Positions 32,076-35,714 of a stretch of DNA of 35,714 bases are shown here, one piece after another (the stretch's first letter is position 1; each line of letters opens with the position of its first letter). The DNA is from Anaerosalibacter massiliensis (GTDB lineage Bacteria > Bacillota > Clostridia > Tissierellales > Sporanaerobacteraceae), in the NCBI GenBank assembly GCA_000751555.1, contig CCEZ01000005.1:1-35714 (forward strand), in the 5' to 3' direction. The translations under genes were made by a program, and so were the position numbers. The notes beneath the pieces are model-generated. The model ran no database searches and was not told where the DNA came from. It saw only the letters and a list, made by a program, of their open reading frames with translations.

Positions 32076-32104
32076 TTTATTATCATTTAACTTGGAGGTA
32101 GAAA

Positions 32105-32407
32105 ATGAATGACGACTGTAAAGATTGCATTTATATAAAGAATGTAGAAACAAGGCTTACTAAAGTTGAAGGAGTAGTAGAAGGATTACAGAAAGATGTA
32201 ACAGAAACAAAACTAGATTTTACAGCAAATAATGAGCAAATGAAAAACATGACTTCTACACTTGAAAAACTAGAAGTAAAAATAGATAGACTAGATAATA
32301 AAATTGATAAGTTAGAATCTAAACCGGCTCAAAACTGGGAGAATTTAATAAAGACAATAATCACAGTGATTGCTACAGCGGCAGTCACTTATTTTATTTC
32401 TAAGTGA
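32105..32407 (+). CDS. XhlA-type hemolysin/holin-associated protein
   Basis: 100 residues after GGAGGTAG. The N-terminus has a CKDC pair. A long coiled coil (residues 10-75; VETRLTKVEGVVEGLQKDVT, LEVKIDRLDNKIDKLESK) ends in one membrane segment (about 82-98, IKTIITVIATAAVTYFIS). This is the XhlA plan: a membrane-surface protein that works with the holin in lysis. Confidence 0.88.
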   Translation: MNDDCKDCIYIKNVETRLTKVEGVVEGLQKDVTETKLDFTANNEQMKNMTSTLEKLEVKIDRLDNKIDKLESKPAQNWENLIKTIITVIATAAVTYFISK

Positions 32408-32423
32408 AAGGAGGTGATTTTAT

Positions 32424-32723
32424 ATGAATGAATTTATGACAGCCGAAACTCTTGCAACTTTTGCAGGATTAGTAGCCGCAGTAAGTATAGTAGTCCAATT
32501 CACAAAAAGTATTATAAAGAAGAATTTTGGTGATCAAGTAGTAAGAATATATGCTTTCATAATTGCATTAATTCTTACTTTTATTTTTGCTAAAAGTGGA
32601 CAAGGCATAGAAGGCATAGTTTTAACAGTAATAAATGCTATATTAGTGAGTTTAACCTCAATGGGTGCTTATGAGATTGTAGCCGATCCATATGCAGAAA
32701 AAGAAAAAGCTAATTTAAACTAA
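32424..32723 (+). CDS. Holin
   Basis: 99 residues after AAAGGAGGTGATT. Three hydrophobic stretches (about 9-28, 40-56, 62-83) and a charged end (DPYAEKEKANLN) give the class I-like holin profile. It should form the membrane lesion that lets the amidase reach the wall. Between XhlA and the amidase. Confidence 0.88.
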   Translation: MNEFMTAETLATFAGLVAAVSIVVQFTKSIIKKNFGDQVVRIYAFIIALILTFIFAKSGQGIEGIVLTVINAILVSLTSMGAYEIVADPYAEKEKANLN

Positions 32724-32744
32724 CTTAAAAGGAGAGGATTTATA

Positions 32745-33971
32745 ATGAATAAACTTATAGCTGTAGATAATGGACATGGTATCAATACACCAGGAAAGAG
32801 AACACCAAAAATGTCAAATGGTAGAGTAATAAAAGAGTGGGAATTTAATTATCCAACTGCTAAGAAATTAGGCGAAGTATTAAGATATAATGGATTTAGA
32901 GTTCTATACGTAAGTGATACTGAAGAAGATACACCTTTAAATACAAGGACAAGCAGAGCTAATAATGCTAATGCAGACTTATTTATATCTATACACTATA
33001 ATGCTTTTCAAAGCGTGTGGGGAAGTCATGGAGGAATAGAAACTTTATATCATCCAAGCTCAAGTAATGGTAAGAAATTAGCTAGTCTAATGCAAAATGA
33101 ATTAATAAAAGAAACTGGATTAAGAAATAGAGGGATTAAAGAAAGACCAAATCTTGCAGTGCTAAAAAACACCAGGATGCCATCCACTTTAGCTGAATGT
33201 GGATTCATGGATAATCTAGAAGAAGCTAATTTAATGCTTGATAAAAATTATCAATGGAAATGTGCTAAGGCAATTGCCAAAGGTGTTTGTAAATATTTTG
33301 GAGTAACATATAAAGACTTAGGAACAGAAACTACGCCACCTACTTCAGGAGGAAATGATACATCTACTATATTAAAAATAGGCAGTAGAGGAACAGAAGT
33401 AAGATATTTACAAATGAACCTTAACGGTTTAGGATACAAAGGGGTATCTATAGATGGAATCTATGGTGCAGGCACAGCAGATGCAGTAAGAAGATTTCAA
33501 GCAGCTTATGGACTATCTGCTGATGGAATAGCAGGGCCTAATACACTAAATAAAATGGATTCTATAATAAGAGGATTACAAAGCAATTTAAATAAACTAG
33601 GCTACAATGTAGGAAGTATTGATGGAGTCTTTGGTAATAGTACTAAAAATGCAGTAATAGCTTTTCAAAGAGATAATGGACTTACAGCAGATGGAATACC
33701 AGGGAAGAATACTTTTGCTAAGATAGAAGAAGTTATAAAAAATAAAGATTCAGATAAAAACAGATTATACAGAGTTCAAGTAGGGGCATTTGGTGTAAGA
33801 GACAATGCCCAAAAGTTAGTTGATGAATTAAGATGTAAAGGTTATGATGCTATAATAGTGCAAGATGGAGGGCTTTATAAAGTTCAAACTGGTGCATTTA
33901 GTAAGAGAGAAAATGCGGACAACCTAGTTGCACAATTAAAGAAAGATGGATTTGAAGCTATAGTGATATAA
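32745..33971 (+). CDS. N-acetylmuramoyl-L-alanine amidase endolysin (Amidase_3, two PG-binding, SPOR)
   Basis: 408 residues after AAAGGAGAGG. The Amidase_3 domain (1-185) shows the zinc ligands in DNGHGIN and SIHYNA and the catalytic Glu in LAECGFM. Two PG_binding_1 domains follow (about 205-270 and 272-330; IDGIYGAGTADAVRRFQ, IDGVFGNSTKNAVIAFQ). Two SPOR-like repeats end the protein (336-408; VQVGAFGVRDNAQKL, VQTGAFSKRENADNL). No signal peptide, so export depends on the holin. It splits the peptide side chain from muramic acid. Confidence 0.95.
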   Translation: MNKLIAVDNGHGINTPGKRTPKMSNGRVIKEWEFNYPTAKKLGEVLRYNGFRVLYVSDTEEDTPLNTRTSRANNANADLFISIHYNAFQSVWGSHGGIETLYHPSSSNGKKLASLMQNELIKETGLRNRGIKERPNLAVLKNTRMPSTLAECGFMDNLEEANLMLDKNYQWKCAKAIAKGVCKYFGVTYKDLGTETTPPTSGGNDTSTILKIGSRGTEVRYLQMNLNGLGYKGVSIDGIYGAGTADAVRRFQAAYGLSADGIAGPNTLNKMDSIIRGLQSNLNKLGYNVGSIDGVFGNSTKNAVIAFQRDNGLTADGIPGKNTFAKIEEVIKNKDSDKNRLYRVQVGAFGVRDNAQKLVDELRCKGYDAIIVQDGGLYKVQTGAFSKRENADNLVAQLKKDGFEAIVI

Positions 33972-33976
33972 TTTAT

Positions 33977-34005
33977 GACCTGGTTTAATTACCAGGTCTT
34001 TTTTT
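33977..34005 (+). terminator. Strong terminator after the lysis genes
   Basis: GACCTGGT and ACCAGGTC form a perfect 8-bp stem around TTAATT, followed by seven T. It ends the late operon and separates it from the accessory block. Confidence 0.92.
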
Positions 34006-34038
34006 ATTTAAGAAAGAACCAAAATAGTTTTAAATTAT

Positions 34039-34069
34039 ACTTGACCTACGTCAAGTAGTTTGATATAAT
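34039..34069 (+). promoter_or_regulatory. Consensus promoter overlapped by an operator palindrome
   Basis: TTGACC (34041-34046) and TATAAT (34064-34069) have a 17-base spacer. ACTTGAC-CTAC-GTCAAGT (34039-34056) is a perfect inverted repeat covering the -35 box. A repressor bound there would exclude polymerase. The site differs from the phage CI elements (ATACGA), so another regulator is expected. It drives the peptide at 34091. Confidence 0.75.
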
Positions 34070-34090
34070 ATAATTAAAGGAGGTGAGAGA

Positions 34091-34204
34091 GTGGGTAAGA
34101 AAAAAGAAAAAGAAAAGGAACTTAATTTAATACTAGCAACAGCCATAATCAACTTGATAATTGCCCTTATCGGATTGATTGAGAAGTTGCTAGATATTAA
34201 ATAA
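34091..34204 (+). CDS. 37-residue membrane peptide, toxin/holin-like
   Basis: GTG 34091 follows AAAGGAGGTGAGAGA, a very strong site. The product is MGKKKEKEKELNLILATAII then NLIIALIGLIEKLLDIK: a basic head and one membrane segment (about 12-31). The size and the LIIALIGLI segment resemble the short membrane toxins of type I toxin-antitoxin systems and holin-like toxins of Firmicutes. It has its own operator-promoter and a stable hairpin right after the stop. The toxin call is inference; it could also be a small phage membrane regulator. Confidence 0.65.
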   Translation: MGKKKEKEKELNLILATAIINLIIALIGLIEKLLDIK

Positions 34205-34213
34205 GTTCCAATT

Positions 34214-34233
34214 AGAGGGGAGAAGTCCCCTCT
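34214..34233. promoter_or_regulatory. Hairpin after the peptide gene
   Basis: AGAGGGGA-GAAG-TCCCCTCT is a perfect 8-bp stem with a four-base loop. No T-run follows on either strand, so it would end transcription poorly but would protect an RNA 3' end. The arms are identical to those at 7317-7338. Confidence 0.6.
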
Positions 34234-34244
34234 CCCTTAAATAT

Positions 34245-34273
34245 ATTTTATAATATCTTACCCATTAAATCAA
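34245..34273 (-). promoter_or_regulatory. Possible antisense promoter facing the peptide gene
   Basis: On the minus strand TTGATT (34273-34268) and TAAAAT (34250-34245) have a 17-base spacer. RNA from here would start near 34238 and run through the hairpin and the peptide gene. A match this good can arise by chance in A+T-rich DNA. Confidence 0.3.
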
Positions 34274-34423
34274 ATGAATATAATTATATTATTATTATTA
34301 ATTAGCTCTATCCTAAATACAATATCGGCATTTGTAAATACTAATCTTATATTTAAAATTATAAACTTAGGAATATCTATAATAACCTTTATACTTGCAC
34401 AGAAAAAATATAGGGGGAATTAA
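34274..34423 (+). CDS. Small two-pass membrane protein, uncertain
   Basis: A 49-residue frame, MNIIILLLLISSILNTISAF then LGISIITFILAQKKYRGN, with two hydrophobic segments. The stop is three bases before the HTH gene, and its end carries that gene's GGGGG site. No ribosome site is seen before ATG 34274, so translation is doubtful or starts by another way. Listed because the frame spans the whole gap. Confidence 0.35.
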   Translation: MNIIILLLLISSILNTISAFVNTNLIFKIINLGISIITFILAQKKYRGN

Positions 34424-34426
34424 ATT

Positions 34427-34630
34427 ATGTCATATAATTTTGAAACTAAAAAAGAGTTAATTGATTATATTTCTAGTGAAGTTTTGACTACTTCAGAAGC
34501 AGTAAAACTATTAAGTTGTTCTAGACAGTATATTAATCAATTAGTTAAAGAGAAAAAACTACTTCCAATTAAAAAAGCTGGCAACACTACTTTGTTTTTA
34601 AAATCTGATTTATTAAAGATTAAATCTTAG
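34427..34630 (+). CDS. Excisionase-like small HTH protein, candidate recombination directionality factor
   Basis: 67 residues. The winged HTH of the excisionase/MerR type is LTTSEAVKLLSCSRQYINQL then VKEKKLLPIKKAGNTTLFLK; the last part fits the wing. GGGGG about 11 bases upstream. Such proteins act as Xis or regulators. It lies near the right attachment arm of a serine-integrase phage, which needs a directionality factor for excision, but these factors are unrelated to one another, so homology cannot decide. It could instead repress the promoter at 34039. Confidence 0.7.
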   Translation: MSYNFETKKELIDYISSEVLTTSEAVKLLSCSRQYINQLVKEKKLLPIKKAGNTTLFLKSDLLKIKS

Positions 34631-34658
34631 GCTCTAGAAATCAATCTAGAGCCTTTTT
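34629..34658 (+). terminator. Terminator after the HTH gene
   Basis: AGGCTCTAGA and TCTAGAGCCT make a perfect 10-bp stem around AATCAA, then five T. Confidence 0.92.
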
Positions 34659-34754
34659 CTTATTTTAGCTAAACTTGCACAAAACCGACCTTCTATTCTC
34701 CTTGTATATGATTTATTTTAACCCTACAATACAATTACATTCTAATTATATTAA

Positions 34755-34769
34755 AGCTTGATACAAGCT
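34755..34769. promoter_or_regulatory. Small palindrome upstream of the methyltransferase
   Basis: AGCTTG-ATA-CAAGCT is a perfect inverted repeat about 60 bases before the promoter. It may be a second regulator site. The rest of the gap from 34660 to 34830 is plain A+T-rich sequence in which I see nothing else. Confidence 0.3.
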
Positions 34770-34830
34770 AAATATAGGCTTATTAAGATAATTGCTCATG
34801 TTTTTTAGTATGTTTATCCTTTTTGTTGTA

Positions 34831-34859
34831 TTTACACAGAACGTATGTTCTGATATAAT
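34831..34859 (+). promoter_or_regulatory. Promoter with LexA (SOS) box in the spacer
   Basis: TTTACA (34831-34836) and TATAAT (34854-34859) are 17 bases apart. The spacer holds AGAACGTATGTTCT (34838-34851), a perfect palindrome whose core GAACGTATGTTC (34839-34850) fits the Firmicute LexA/DinR consensus GAACRNRYGTTY. LexA would sit between the two boxes and block transcription until DNA damage. The -10 is close to the gene, so the leader is only about 14 bases. Confidence 0.8.
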
Positions 34860-34879
34860 TATGGTGGGAGATGATGCTT

Positions 34880-35635
34880 ATGTTAAAACCACCAATTACA
34901 CGATTAGGCGGAAAATCAAGATTGAGAAAACAAATTATAGAAATGATTCCTGAACATACTTGTTATGTTGAATTATTTTTTGGAGCTGGATGGGTTTATT
35001 TTGGAAAGGAAAAAAGCAAAGTTGAAGTCATAAATGATATTGATAAAGAATTAATAAATCTATTTAGAATGATGAAATATCATGCACCAGAAATTGAAAG
35101 GATGTTAGAGTATGAATTTTCTGGAAGAGATATATTTGAAGAATACAAGAATTATACTATAGACTATTTAACAGAAATTCATAGAGCAGTAAGGTTTTTA
35201 TATTTAATATCTCAAAGTTTTGCTGGAAAAGGAAATCATTATGGCTATGGAACTAATACTAGGCCATGTCCACAAATTTTTTATAAAAATGTATTAGGAG
35301 ATATAAAAGAAAGACTTAGAAATACTTATGTAGAAAATCTTTCCTTTGAGAAGATTATAGAAAAATATGATAGGGATTATACTTTTTTCTTTTGCGATCC
35401 TCCTTATTTTGAAACTGCAGGATATGGTTTTGAATTTGGAGAAAAAGAACATTTATTATTAAGGGATAAGTTAAAAAATATTAAAGGCAAATTTTTATTA
35501 ACTATTAATGATCATGAAAAAACTAGAGGATGGTATAAAGATTTTAATTTTAGAAATGTTGAAGTTGGATATTCAGTTTCAAATGGGAATAGTGGAAGAA
35601 GAAAATATAAAGAATTGATTATAACTAATTATTAA
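34880..35635 (+). CDS. D12-class DNA adenine-N6 methyltransferase (Dam-like), SOS-controlled
   Basis: ATG 34880 is preferred because GGTGGGAG ends nine bases before it; ATG 34871 and 34874 are also in frame. 251 residues. N-terminal KPPITRLGGKSRLRKQII and CYVELFFGAG form the SAM site, VINDIDKELINLFR is the next strand, and FFFCDPPYFETAGYGF holds the catalytic DPPY. RRKYKELIITNY is a normal end. It should methylate adenine, often in GATC for this class, though the target cannot be read here. It sits last before the terminator and attachment site, alone behind a LexA-type promoter, suggesting accessory DNA protection upon induction. Confidence 0.9.
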   Translation: MLKPPITRLGGKSRLRKQIIEMIPEHTCYVELFFGAGWVYFGKEKSKVEVINDIDKELINLFRMMKYHAPEIERMLEYEFSGRDIFEEYKNYTIDYLTEIHRAVRFLYLISQSFAGKGNHYGYGTNTRPCPQIFYKNVLGDIKERLRNTYVENLSFEKIIEKYDRDYTFFFCDPPYFETAGYGFEFGEKEHLLLRDKLKNIKGKFLLTINDHEKTRGWYKDFNFRNVEVGYSVSNGNSGRRKYKELIITNY

Positions 35636-35636
35636 A

Positions 35637-35667
35637 AAAAGACTAGCTAATGTAATGCTAGTCTTTT
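35637..35667. terminator. Bidirectional terminator before the right attachment site
   Basis: AAAAGACTAGC and GCTAGTCTTTT form an 11-bp stem around TAATGTAAT. Downward on the minus strand a run of A (T in RNA) follows, giving a strong terminator for the integrase in the circle. In the plus direction only four T follow. Confidence 0.85.
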
Positions 35668-35702
35668 AATCTCTTAAAAATATAAGTTTGTGCGAATAGT
35701 AA
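35658..35702 (-). other. Detached 3' end of the integrase frame (used in the excised circle)
   Basis: Continuing the integrase frame across the joined core gives LLFAQTYIFKRLKD and TAG at 35658-35660, inside the terminator stem. In the prophage this piece is separated from the rest of the gene by the whole phage and is not translated as integrase. Confidence 0.7.
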
Positions 35703-35714
35703 TGGTGCCGAAGG
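35690..35714. repeat. attR: Right attachment half: arm plus 12-bp core (attR side)
   Basis: GTGCGAATAGT (35690-35700), two bases, then the core TGGTGCCGAAGG (35703-35714). With bases 13-35 it makes a 48-bp attP whose outer 11-bp arms are exact inverted repeats. The centre falls on GG (35713-35714), a non-palindromic pair that would fix the direction of crossing over. Confidence 0.82.

Noticed and set aside
34660-34830. Possible small gene in the gap before the methyltransferase
   Set aside because: No frame with a ribosome site and reasonable length is visible on either strand.

Overview
The window is one complete, integrated temperate siphovirus (prophage) of a low-G+C Firmicute, most likely a member of the Clostridia. 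The evidence is the strongly A+T-rich codon use, strong AGGAGG-type ribosome sites, five genes that appear to start with TTG, and tail and lysis proteins of the XkdX, XhlA and BppU types. The ends are a 12-bp direct repeat, TGGTGCCGAAGG, at 1-12 and 35703-35714. Joining the two ends rebuilds a 48-bp imperfect palindrome, which I read as the attP site of the large serine integrase encoded at the left edge. No rRNA, tRNA, CRISPR array or insertion sequence was seen, and no gap without a gene exceeds 300 bases.

Layout. 1-2454 (minus strand): serine integrase, a 33-residue membrane peptide, an ImmA-like protein and a CI-like repressor. 2455-2650: divergent promoters with an operator array. 2649-7315: Cro-like protein, small early proteins, and a recombination set (Gam-like nuclease inhibitor, Sak4-like ATPase, SF2 helicase, DUF669 SSB-like protein). 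7357-9726: primase/SF3 helicase followed by a large inverted repeat that may be the origin. 9832-12810: VRR-NUC nuclease, small proteins, a phage sigma factor with an extra C-terminal part, and a DUF1492-type regulator. 12811-14000: a possible late promoter, an internally deleted C5 methyltransferase, and three hairpin terminators in series.

14027-24270: terminase, SPP1-type portal, MuF-type head protein, a membrane-protein cargo gene, a frameshifted metallopeptidase remnant, scaffold, capsid, connectors, tail tube, and tail chaperones joined by a -1 frameshift. 24270-32058: tape measure, Dit, Tal, BppU-type fibre and XkdX. 32105-33971: XhlA, holin and amidase. 34039-35635 is a right-end accessory block: a tightly promoted membrane peptide, a second small hydrophobic ORF, an excisionase-like HTH protein, and an adenine methyltransferase whose promoter contains a LexA-type SOS box.

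The least ordinary points are these. (i) The integrase reading frame runs through the attachment core and has no stop in the prophage, so integration and excision should exchange its C-terminus. (ii) The right-end block looks SOS- and repressor-controlled and may include a type I toxin-like unit. (iii) The sigma factor has a strong in-frame internal start. (iv) A 16-bp inverted repeat follows the primase. (v) The fibre has 17 uninterrupted E-x-x-R heptads. All calls come from reading the sequence; no database search was run.
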